A stretch of 64,000 nt of DNA, taken from contig CP137683.1 of NCBI GenBank assembly GCA_037976565.1, positions 7,542,321 to 7,606,320 of the forward strand. Reading direction: 5' to 3'. The notes below the pieces were generated by a model. The model saw only the letters and a list, made by a program, of their open reading frames with translations, ran no database searches and was not told the DNA's origin. This DNA comes from Mesocentrotus franciscanus. Lineage: Eukaryota > Echinodermata > Echinoidea > Camarodonta > Strongylocentrotidae. Shown here in pieces: positions 1 to 13,100 of the stretch. A program made the position numbers and the translations under genes. Position 1 is the first letter of the stretch. Every line of letters starts with the position of its first letter.

Positions 1-1078
1 CATTATACAAATTAAGAAGAATCATACACAATATTATAGAAATACATATAAATGCAAATGAAAGGAATTATACATGTATAATGATAACATCTAAATATTG
101 CTTACAAACAAAAACAATTTGAGAATTAAAATATAAATGTTATCCACTTTTCATCAGAATTGAAAGGCTTATACAAAGTAATTTAGGTTGTTTCTGATGG
201 CAAAAATTAATAATAAATTGATATTTTTTGTATATAGCTTAATTAATGGAGTCTAGAAGTATGAGGTTTCTATTAAAAATACAAATAAAGGTATAATCAA
301 AAGGAACAAACATGAATTATAAAATTGATGTGAGTAAAATTTATGAACAAATCAATACAAATTCACAAGTGATTATATAGCGATAAGTTCTCAATCTTAA
401 GAAATAAACTGGCAAGTGATCAATAAAAGGTTTCCTTGTTAAATGTTGACATTACATTCAATTATCAGGAATAATTTTGATTTACAAAGCAATGTACTCT
501 TTATCAAACATTTCAACCATTCCTGCTCAAGATCTATTTTTTTACCATACTGAATTTCAGACCAGCATTATATCCTTCTTTCATATATATCTGTTTATTG
601 CAATTATTTTAATTTGGTTTCATGTTTTTATCAATATGAGAAAAATGTTGTTATTTTATGTTGAAGGTACATGAACAACATGTGCACACATCGTCAACGT
701 TTTTAATGAACCGACGAATCCGTCATATATATTGCTGTATGGATTCATCTTTTCATAACGCAGGCGACATGAATACATGCATGAATACATAGTAGTGACA
801 ATATGGTCCTTCATAATTATATCAGCTCTCGCGGCGCCTGTGTATATCAATAATCCACATCACTTAGCTCCCCACATTAATTGTTCTTAAGTATCAGTAC
901 AATCTCCTGGCTGGCATCATTACCTTCAGCATTCGCATCTTCATCACTAAGTGATGAGGAGCACTCGTCCGTTTGTGTTTATCGGGCCTGCTCCATATTG
1001 TACGTATGTATTCGTCTCTAATCAGGACTGTTCTACTACCACCACCACCACCATCTTGCGTTGAGCTAATCCTTGAAC
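1..1078. other. Upstream region of the channel gene, no coding content seen
   Basis: AT-rich DNA without a convincing exon. The last 300 bases are less AT-rich and presumably hold the promoter and 5' UTR of the channel gene whose first codon is at 1079; no TATA box or other core motif could be assigned with confidence. Confidence 0.4.
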
Positions 1079-1133
1079 ATGAAGACGTTTTTCGTTGGTC
1101 TTTTATCTGTGTCTTTGGTCATATTACATTGTG
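1079..1133 (+). CDS. Channel exon 1: signal peptide
   Basis: MKTFFVGLLSVSLVILHCG is a typical signal peptide (charged start, hydrophobic core). The exon ends in phase 1 at a consensus GTAAGT donor, and the next exon accepts phase 1. The 9 kb distance to exon 2 makes this the least certain junction of the gene. Confidence 0.72.
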
Positions 1134-4100
1134 GTAAGTAATTCAAATAACCAGATATACATGCACCGCTACCTTGTCCATGCAGTGAATTGCGTTTAGG
1201 ATAATATGATAACAAAAAAATGATACAGAATGCGTCTCCGTGGTCTTTTTTCGTATCGACTGAGACGATCGAAATCTGTCATGTCGAAAAACATCATAGA
1301 TACACAAAGAAATGGGTTCTACTGAATGCAGGATACATGCCTTTCATCTCCGTCATTAATTAATGTGAAAATCTGTCACGACACCATTTCAAGTTCCTTT
1401 CATCTAATAGGCTATTTTCGCAATGTAACAAATGAGATGCATACCTCTTTGTGAAGTGCCTCTATACAAATGATTTAATTCACCTGTTACAAATAATGGT
1501 ATCTCAATAATGAGAATGCGAATTGCATGCTTTTTATTTTGCAAGGTATGACAAATTGCCTTGTTCTGACTTACGAAAATGGCCTACTAGTATTATGGTG
1601 TGCTTATCATCTTAAAAGTAGGGTAGAGCTGTTGCGGATCACGTGCATATTTGGGAACACTCGTTTTCTTTCTATTTTCATTTATTTGTATTTCTGGTCA
1701 GGGGAAATTGAGACCCAATCATGGCTCTGGAATAGAACATTTCACCACCCCCCATCTTCCACGTTTTCAAAGAATCCTGGATCCGCCATTAAAATTTATG
1801 ATGATGCATCGTCTTTAAACTGAAAGCCTTTATGCCGATCACTGCTGTCAATCATCGAATCAACATTTAGGACGTAGAATGATATTAGGCATACTTGATT
1901 ATTGAAAACCATTTCTTTAGCTTTCTATTGTTTGTATTTCTTATGTTTGGAAGTTCACAATGTTTGTTGTTTGCATATATTATATGAAGGTTACGAACAA
2001 TACATGATGTATTTATCTTATATTTTTCTTATACTTGTATCATAATATTGGTATATTTCTCGTCAAAAAAAAATAAAAATACAACAGATAGATAACAATG
2101 GTAGAAATAATGTACACAATGTCAAAGAAACTGTCGAATCTGATACATAAATCTATGTATATAATGTTCTACAATCAAATCATTACACATCAAATAGATT
2201 AGTGTAAGCTCATGAGTACAAGTAACATTTCATAATGTAGAGCTTCTTTTCTGCTAAAAAATGTTTACAATTCTCTCAAATACCTGAAAAAATAAGTTGT
2301 TACGGTTCTAATGCACATCATGCTTACGATTTTATTTGATTTCGCTGCACACTGTTCCACCTGCTCAGAGGTATCATTGGACTTTCGAATCTAATTCAAT
2401 TAGGGAGCTTCAGATGGCTTCCTCCATTATGCGTACTGTGTAAACTATTGAGACATGAAAGAGACAATGAATTTATTCACGAGGACAGAATTCGATCATA
2501 AAAACAAAAAAAAAACAGTAAATTGCTCATGAAGATGATAATAATAATTATATTAATAACGATGATGATGATGATGGTGATGATAATTATATTGATAATG
2601 GTAGTGATGATGATGATGATGTAATAATAATAATAATGATAATAAAAATGATGGTAATATTAGTATTAATGAGAATGATAATGAATGTAATAATAACATA
2701 TTATCAGCGACTTAATTGCACGCAAGTTTTATTCGCACGTTTAAGGGTGTTTGCGGACAGTGATACCTCTCGCTTTGCAATTATCACGGACGAGAACTTC
2801 AGGTAGTAGTTCGACGTGAGGGACAGTTTTACAATGACATCGTCAAAAACCCAACGGCTTTGAGCAATTTTTACCATCGGATTTCAATGTCTTTACACGG
2901 CATGAAAAGTTCTCGTGTTTTCGAAATACATTATCCTGTGAAAACAAAGAAAACATGAATTACAGACGGAAATTGTTTACACTGACCGAATTTCTTGATA
3001 AAATAATGTTTGCTTCTCGTTATGGAAGATGGCGACAGCGACATCATCTGAATTTACCAGTAATCGTAAAGTGTATATGCTTTCTCTATTCAGCATGGGA
3101 TTATCTGTCTTTGCTAACACGCTAGTCCTTGTCATTCTACAAAAACAGAAATCTATAGACGACAACACACGACTTATGTACCGAGTTTCTACCGTTCTTC
3201 ATATCATTTTGGGTATTGCATGGTGTGGTTGGGATTTTGGCGCATATTATATTTCAGATACAGAGGAGTCTTGTAAAAAGTTTTCCGATGTTTTTGCCTA
3301 CGTGACGTTCGCCGCTTTATATGCACAACTTTCCTGTTATTGTTTCATCTGTATTTGTAAGCTCATATTTCTAATTCGTCCGTTGCGTTACCACATTCTC
3401 CTAACCCCAGTGAAAGTCAAATTGATACTCTTTGTCATCATCATAATTCCGCTTCTGATTAATATTCCATTATTACCATGGCTGCATCCTTTGCTTGACT
3501 ACCACACCACATTTTGCTCTAATAAAAGAGACAGTTTCGAACAGCCAGAGATCTTAACAGTCGCTTTTTTCATTTCTCCCATGGTAATTGGCCTACTAGT
3601 CACCACCATTGTTAACATCACCATCTTACGGATAATATGCCAACAGAATCGTCGACTCGATGTGGTCCCCAGGATCAATGATGGAGCACCTAGAGTTAGA
3701 CTATGGCGTTTGCCTGGAAAGGGTGTCTTGACCATACTGATCTTGACTATCTCGTTTTATGTATGCTGGTTGCCATGGATAATTATGAAGGGCAAAGACG
3801 CTGGATATTCAGATTTGTTAGGTGGTTCCAGTGGCTGGATTCAACCTTTACTTTATATTGCTACAAGTAAAGAAGCAAAAGAGCTTGTTCGCTCTTATAT
3901 CTCCAAACTGAAAATTATTATAACACGTCAATGAAAACGCTTCACATGTTGGATTAATCCCATACTCAAGAACATACCTTTCGAATTGCTATTAGTTTTC
4001 TTTGTTCACAAAATTCTATTTGTTTATTTTATGAATGTGTGTGGCACCTATTCTGTTAAACCATGATCACCATTAACTCAAGAAGCATACATTTCTACAT

Positions 4101-7100
4101 TAGGTGATACATATTTTCTAGTTACTACCTTGTAGCTATTGTAATCTCGTACATTAATATATGAGTTCATAATATTGTCTCGTGGCTATAATATATGGCA
4201 TAGCGTATAATGTCGAGTCACGGGGGAGGGAGCACCTGAATGCCAGGGAGGAGAGTGTCCTAGTGGAGATGAAGAAAATATTTAACTTCATCTTACAAAT
4301 AACATACCCCACCCTTTTGAGCCCTTTCTCCCCATTTCTTCCTGACTTTCGTTATTCTTCTCTTTTACACCTCTCCTCTATTTTCTTCATTTCCTCCTTC
4401 TCACTTTTCAATTCAAGCTCAGCGTTTTACGAATGTTTTTCAATGTTGCTGTCTTTAGAGTTTTGTTGAAGACGCAGTTGTTTTCAGAAGATTTTGAATG
4501 TGTGTCTATGAAGTAGCACTGGTGGGAGTTTTTTTCTTCTTCACAGCGCAGTACAGCATATTTTATATAGTAGCTGCGCTATATAAATTGATTTAATTAT
4601 GGAAACGTTTCATTGTCATGGTTGTTAATTACGGCAGGATCGGATCCGCGGCCATAATTCGGTATTATATATATTTCAATATAGATCCGTCTAATTCCTC
4701 TGTCTCCATACAAAACATTTAAAACAATGACAGGTACTGACATTGCACAAATATGACCACGCTATATCATTGCACCACTTATGACGTATTTTTAATTTTT
4801 TGTAATTCTTATTATTATATATATATATGCATGATTTATTGAATAAAGAACAGATTTATAATTTATGAGTTTATTATAAGTTTTGGTTGGTAATTTGTAG
4901 AAAGACAATGGTGCGCTTAGAAACAACCGTATTAAGCGCCTAATAAAAGTTGTGTATTATTATTATTATTATTCAGATTAAAACTAGGCCATTATGTCGT
5001 GGTTATTGCACGTCGGTGTATGATGTAAATTAAGTAAATTTGTAATACTCTCTGTGTTTACATTACAATGGGTTGATGACATTCTTAACACGTTCATTCT
5101 TAAATAGCTGTCCTGTGGAGGGTAAATTGAATTATTGACCATGTTAACTACTGTATATATATATATATATATATATATTATTTTTAAATAAAAAAAAAAC
5201 AGCGTTAAGAGGTTCTCATGACTGTTCAAAAGAATTGTGATGAATTTATTGATAAGCTATTTTCCAATGTGCATGAAACTTTTGTTCAGCAAGTTTAAGT
5301 GATGCATTCCATTTTCATAGTTCAAAATAAACTTATCGTTAGCAAAGGAATCGTATCCATTCATAGTATTAAAGGTAGTGTATCCCTTTTGCAGCCAACA
5401 TCAAATTCTGTAGAAGTTTGCAGGAATTATGAATATGTCACGTATGTCCTATTTGTGAAATTTAAACGTTAGCAGTGTCCTAGTATTCAAATTATGCAAG
5501 GAAACCCGTTCAATTTCTAGACTTCACTGTCAGACACTATTGTGTGACTGACTGACTTCTTTTTTTCTTTGGTAATAACATACATAAAATGAGCTGTAAA
5601 GGGTACATGAGCATTTGTCTACATCAATAACCCTCTTCTTGCAATGGCCAACATTTAACTGATTGAATATTTGCGCAGCACAAAATGTACGACCATTCGG
5701 TACAAGGGTCTGAAATTCAGACTATTTAATTAATCGAACGCGCTCGCTAAATTCGATTCGACAACTAACGGTCGTTATTTTCCCACAAAAAGACATTTTC
5801 AAGCCCTTATGTTTTGAGGGAAGTTCTAAATTAGTATTATCTTTCAAATGCCGTTGGGATTTAACCTTTTCATTTTTGTGGCCTGCAAATTGGACATAGT
5901 ACCTTTGAGGTGGGATCATGAAATTAATTATGACATTAGTGTATGACCTGTAAACAAATGTATTCATTTCTAGATCACAAAAGGATCTATATACTGGTAG
6001 AACGTTTCTTTACCTCAGATGACAATAGGCCACTTTCGTAATGTAACCTAATTTATGCATATGCCTTTGTGAAGCGCCTCGAGACGAATTATTTCATTCA
6101 CCTGTTACGAATAGTCAATATTCAGAATGCGAATTGCATACATTGGTTGTTGCTAGGTAGGACACACAAAATTCATTAGTATAGTACCTAGCAAACACGT
6201 AATATATGGAATTTATATTCTGACTATTAGAATACAACTATTCGTATAAGGTGAATGAAATAATTCGTATCGAGGCACTTATGTATAAATTTGGTTACAT
6301 TACGAAAATGGCCTATTAGTGTGCTTATCATCTTAAAAGTAGGGTAAAGCTATTGCGGATCACGAGCATATTTGGGAACACCCATTTTGTTTCTATTTTC
6401 ATTTATTTGTATTTCTGGTCAGGGGATTCTGAGACCCAATCATGGCTCTGGAATAGAACATCTCTTTTCTCTCTCTCTCTCTCTCTAGTCTCCCTCTCCC
6501 TCTTCCATGTTTTCAAGATTTTTAGATTTTATTTTAGATTTTATTTGACTCTATCGACCCCCTTCAGGGGCATGAGAGCACAACATATTTACAATACAAT
6601 ACAGAAGAATATATAAAACAAAGTATGATATAATAATAACAATCCTGGATCCGCCACTATATGTTATGATGATGTATCGTCTTTAAACTGAAAGCCTTTA
6701 TGCCGATCACTGTCAATCATCGAATCAACATTTGGGACGTGGAATGATATTAGGCATACTTGACTATTGAAAAACATTTATTTTAGCTATCTGTTGTTGG
6801 TATTTCTTATGTTTGGAAGTTCACAATGTTTGTTGTTTGTATATATTATACAAAGGTTACGAACAATACATGATGCAATCATTTTTAACAAAACCATTTG
6901 TAATAGGGTTTGGTGATGAATATTTTTCGGCATTGTCTCATGAAGTTGCTAATCCTTTTTGGAGACATGTATTTCACGCTATGTCTACGTTGAGTCGTGC
7001 AGAGGGAGATCATTGGTTAATTGTGGAGAAATAGCTCAATAAAATTGGACAAAAATCTGTATTTTTTAAATCTTGGTATGAAAAAGGCATCAGATGTATA

Positions 7101-10100
7101 AATGACTTGATTGATGATAAGGGACAATTTCTGACTCGTGAGCAATGTGAACAAAAATTCTGCATGAGACTAATTTTTTTTCTTCTTATTATTCTGTAAC
7201 TCAAGCTATAAAGTGTCGATATCGAATGCGTATTGAAAAATGGGGAAAAAATGTAGTAGACCCTTTAATGCCGTCACATATCAAAATACTAGTGTATGAC
7301 ATAAAAGGTTGTCAATATATTTACAAAACTTTTCTTGGAAAAACAAATTGTGTACCCTCAATATGTCTGAAATGGGAACGACATTTAGATTATACCCCTG
7401 AATGTCCAAGAATGCAGAAATATCATAGAATAATATTTCGTTTTACTCCAGATATCAGTTTAAAGATATTTTCAGTATAAGATAGTAAATAGGATTCTGT
7501 ATTTGAACAAGCAACTGTTAAGATGAAAATAGTGAGTAATGATAAATGTTCGTTTTGTAAAAAAGAGCTTGAAGATATTGTACATTTCTTTTATAATTGT
7601 GAAATCAGTAAATCAATCTGGAATGAAACGGTGAAATGGATAAATGAAGTTTCTCGAGTACAGTTAGAGTTTAATTTAGAAAATGTAATTTTTGGTTTTG
7701 AAGACAAAAGAAATGATGCTTTAAATTGCATGGTGACTTTGATTAAGCATCAACTATTTGTACAAAAGCTTAACAACAAAATTCCAAATTTTAGTTCTTT
7801 GAAGAAGAAAACCATTCAATATTATGAAGACGAGAGATAAATTCATTCTATATCTGGTATGTTTAACAAATTTTTTACTAAGTGGCAGGCACTTCATCAT
7901 TTTTTTATATGAAAAAAGGGAGAGAAATGTGAAAGTATTTTGTTTTATTTGAGTTAAAGTAAGACTTGATTTCATTGAATTGTAAGATGTTTTGTTTGAT
8001 TTTGATTCAATAAAATAGCCATTGGAGGGCTAAATCGTTCAAAAATGATGTACTTATGTTATATTTTTCTCACACTTGTATCATAATATCGGTATATTTG
8101 CCGTAACGGTACTTGTCCTTGTCATTTCTTTGTGGTTGTTCTACTTATTCAATAAAATATATGATTCAGAGAGAGAGGTAGGGAGAGAGAGAGATGAAGG
8201 AGAGAGGGGGAGAGAGAGATAGAGAGAGACCGAGAAAGGGGTTAAGAGGAAAGCGCATCGTTTAAAAAAAAAAGTAATAAGAAATGATCATGAACCTGCT
8301 GTAATGAATAGCATTACGCTTTTGTCATTTCGCATGTTTTTTTTTTTGGGGTGGGAGAAGCGGTTAAGGCAAGATGAAAAAATATATAACCACATTTAGA
8401 TTGTCGTCATCAACATACCTTTGTTTTGTTTCGATATTCCGTAAGAAATGGACGTCCATGCAAGAAACAGAAAATTATATTTAGACGAATGTTGATCGAC
8501 ACATTAATAAAGTATTATTTTACATTTTGAGTAATCACAAACAGCATCATGAAGATGGGGTTTCCATCAGGATAACTGATCAGCAGCAATTGGTGGTTGT
8601 AGCGTGTGTTAAACCTGTAATAAAGTTCACCCTGTGACGAATCTACCATTGTGATCATCTCTTTTTTTGAGTGTTGAACTTTCTTTAAAGGGGAATTCCA
8701 CCCTGATATTAAATTGGTTTTAATAGGAGCAGAAAAATTAGAAAAACAATTCAGTGAAAGTTTGAGAAAAATCTGACAACAAATAAGAATGTTATGAATC
8801 TGTCGAAATCATGAAAATCATGGAATCTGTGAGACAAATTGGCAATGCGGTCAGAATGTTGTGATGTCATCTGAATGACAGAATGACCCAAAATCTCCAT
8901 TTCTCTTAATGTTAAAGATACTATGTCCCTTTTGCAGCCAACATCAAATTCTGTAGAACTTTTCAGGAGTTATGAATATGTAATGTATGTCCTATCTGTG
9001 AAATTTAAACGTTAGCAGTGTTTTACTTTCTAGACTGCACTGTCAGACACTATTGAGTGGCTGATCCTGACTGACTTCTTTTTTTATTTGGTAATAACAT
9101 AAATAAAGGGAGCTGTAAATGGAACATGAGCATTTGTCCACATCAGTAACCCACTTATTGTAATGGCCAAAATTAAACTGATTGAATCTTTGCGTAGCAC
9201 AAAACATACGACCATTCGGTACAAGGGTCTGAAAATCAGACTATTACTTAGGCGATTGCAATCACTTAAGTCGATTCGACAACTAATAGTCGTTATTTTC
9301 CCACAAAAAGTCATTTTCAAGCCCTTTCGTTTCGAGGGAAGTTCTAAATTAGTATTGTCTTTCAAATGCCGTTGGAATTTAACCTTTTCATTTTCTTTTG
9401 GCCTGCAAATGGGACATAGTCCCTTTAATGGAATAGTAATATGATCGAGATATGCACGAAGAAAATATATCTTTTGATAAAAAATGGAATTTAATGACAT
9501 TTCTTGCATTCAACAAAGGTTTAAATGTGAGTGGATGACATCATATTTAGATCATATTTTGATCAAAATGGAATTTAATGACATTTCTTGCATTCAACAA
9601 AGGATTAAATGTGAGGGGGTGACATCATATTTAGAGACCGCGTTGCCAATTTGACTCACAGATTTGAAGTATTTCATGAAAAGTTATGGATTTTAAAAAT
9701 CCATAACCATCTTATTTATTGTCCGGTTTTTCTCAAATTTTCACTGATCTGTTCTTCTCTTTTTTTAACAAATATTAAAAGAAACTTATTATCAGGGTGG
9801 AATTCCCCTTTTGCATGCGTTTAGATCCGACATCAAATTTGAGATCGAAATCTTCCGAAATTCTTCGCATACCATATTTCTATTTTGACTCATTATAGGT
9901 ATGAAATTTGGCCTTTAGGATATTTTTCTTTATATCATTTCGAAGAATGTGATAAACCATAACCTAAAAGTATAAACAAAAATGTGCAATATAATGGTCT
10001 GCGAATAGGAATTTTTATTTGCACCCGCGTACCGTTGCGCGGTAAACAATCTGATGTAGAAACATCTTGAACAATGAGACGTGAGGGGCCCCTTGACTAA

Positions 10101-13100
10101 ACAATACATTATCATATACCTCGTATGAATTAGCTATTATTTGCAATTCCACATTTTTTCAATGCTATTTACAATCTCAACTACACACGATTCCATTTTT
10201 AGGTGCTGAAACGCGCACAGGGAATGGAAGTCATCAAGGTGAAGAAGGGCGCCTCATACGTCATCTACTAGATACTGGATATGACGTCAGAGAAAGACCT
10301 TTCGTCCAAGATGGCGGACCAGTTCTCTTCAACTTGACCCTCCATCTTATGGCAATTTCAGATCTCGTAAATGACACGTTTTCTATCACTCCCATAGGCA
10401 ACGGCCAATTATGATGTCATGGTCGGAATACTCTCTATGTTGTGTACTAAAATGGCTAGAAACTTATATTTAAAAAAAAATTACACCCTTTCACGGATAA
10501 GGCCGCCATTTTAATTTGCGAGTAAACATTGCGTCATCAATGTTTTCAGATGCGCATGTATTGTTGCGTCACTGCCTGCGCTGTGCGCTCACATCATACC
10601 ATAGAGCTATATAATTATATATAGCTCTATGCATCATACTGAATACTTAATTACTAAATTACGAGTAAACAACTGTTTTACTCCTAATTTAAGATGGCGC
10701 CCATGTCTGCGCATGCGCACTTTTGTAACCATGAAAGGGTGTATAATTGTGTTTTCGAGGAGGGGTAATAACACAAATTATCGACTGGGTATCTGGAATA
10801 AGCTTCATATTTTATTTTAGATAAATTGGTGTACAGGCCTACTCACAAAATAAAACAATTAAAGCTAATCTTGAGCTCTGGTATTGGAATCGTATGTCGA
10901 GAGAACATGGCTATAATCCATTCTGGATTGTTTATCCTGCAGTAGATTGATCATTGTTTGAACCGGTAAAATAAAAACAAATTCACAAAAACTTGTTGGA
11001 AATCATCTTCAATAAAAAAACACAACTCTCATTTGCACATAGTGACCTGTGTTACGCACATGGTGTCGGGCCTATACTTACCTTGATTTCCTTACCTTTC
11101 TATGCTCATTACTCAGCCCCTATACATTTTCCACCAAAATCGTTAGGCACATATCATTTACTTGTAATCTTGAACATTCAGTGTAAGTTTTGTTGGATTC
11201 TGTGAGAATTTATTTTCTGTCATTACCAGAACTCAAGCTTATCTTTAAGCTATACCTATTGGAATGTACGATGACTGATATTGATGCGAGGTTTGCAGCG
11301 TTGCCGCCATTTACTTCAGTCAGAAAAGCACGTAACCCTTCATTACTTAACAAAATTTGTATCATGGAGAGAGAGAAAAAAAAGTATAATAATATTCCAA
11401 AATATCTAGTACGAAAATCACGTTGGAAATTATTATAATTAGCTCTACCCTATGATACGTACATTCATGAATTGGTCTAATATTCTCAATTCTTCATTTT
11501 CTATAGGATGCCAGAACTCAGGTTTTGTCGGGTATTTCTTGGTTTATCGTGGTAAGTGTTCATATTCACCAAAATTTCTCCAGTGATATGATTCAACTCA
11601 ATTAATTGGGGTTTGTAGTCCAGGTAAGGAAAAGTTAGAAAAATATCCTCACTTTTACTCTTAACGGTCTTCCTAACCCTGACCCTACATGCCTTTTGTA
11701 GAATTATGTAAAATTTTAATGGAATATCTTCTGAAATAAAAGGAAACATGATTGTGTCAAAATCTAATCTTTTCTCCAAGAATATCCTTTAAAAATGAGG
11801 AGCGGTAGGCCTATGCATCTCTTTCTTCTACTCGATCGTATCCGTTCCCCCTTACACAAAATGCGTGTAAATTTGGTGGATATGAATTCCATATATTTAT
11901 TTTGTAAATTTCAAATGTCATTGACATCATCATTCTCTCTATAAGCAAGAATTTAACATCAACATTTACGAAAATGAGTATGCTACTCAGCTTATACCGA
12001 TTATACCTTCTACGTTTTCTCTGCTAGGATTGGTACGATGATAGGCTGACTTGGGATCCTAAGGACTATGCTGGCATAGGATCTTTTACTGTCAACATCG
12101 ATCAAACATGGTCCCCAAAACTATACCTTCAAAACACGTAAGTATAATCTCAAATAACCGCAAAATATTGATACTACTACTATTCCATGAACCATTATCC
12201 CTTAGCAGGGATTGGTTGCCCGAATCATCCGTCTCCACTCTCCTCCTCTCCCTGTTTTAGCCGCTGTCAAAATTGGTTCCCTCATATCTCTCTTCATGTT
12301 ATCCTTCCAACGAGTTCTCAACAAAAGGAAACATTACAATACAAAGCATAAGCAGAAACAAATCGAAATCAAATAAACTAAAACAGTTAAATTATATCAG
12401 ATGCAGGATTACGTTGGTGTTCATGTCAAACACCAGTCTTGTTTTCATAATGAAATTATATATGTAAATCAATTTACCAATCCAGGTACAAAAGCTTTGA
12501 CTTGATTGAATTATGTTCACGAGACAGCCCTCGAGGATTAATGTAACGTCACAACCTAAGGTGTGTTTATAGCAGTATGAAAGCCCTGCTCTACGTGAAG
12601 GGAAATTAATTCAAACACTCAGATATTGGAATTGAATGAAAAGTGGTTGTCTGATGAAGTGGTATTAGAGTGCTGGGTCAAACAATCTATCAATTTATCG
12701 ATGTCAGAGCAATTGTGGATTCTGCTCTTGCATCATAATCTTCAGAATACAATGAGGTCATTCAAAGCATCGCTGAACAATCAAACTCGGTTTTAATATG
12801 TTTCCATATTGCCCAGGTCAATTAAGGGACGAGCGTTTGCATAACATCGACCCACTCGTTGTTTGATTGAGCTGAAAGTAAATGAGCATACGTGACGAAT
12901 TTAATAATTTTTGGTGACGGATCCAGAGTTATCGGACCAGGGATGGGGAAGGGGTCACAAATCTCAGAATATGCTGACAAGCCCCCCGCCAAAAATTATC
13001 ACATTTTCGAGGAGGGGGTCTCATTGGTCAATTGAACATTTACCGACCGAAAGAAACCTCTGAAAAACAAACGAAAATAAATTATAAACAAACAAATATT

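Noticed and set aside
9084..9509. A 141-codon minus-strand frame as a gene
   Set aside because: It is the inner sequence of MITE copy 2 and recurs with stops in other copies.
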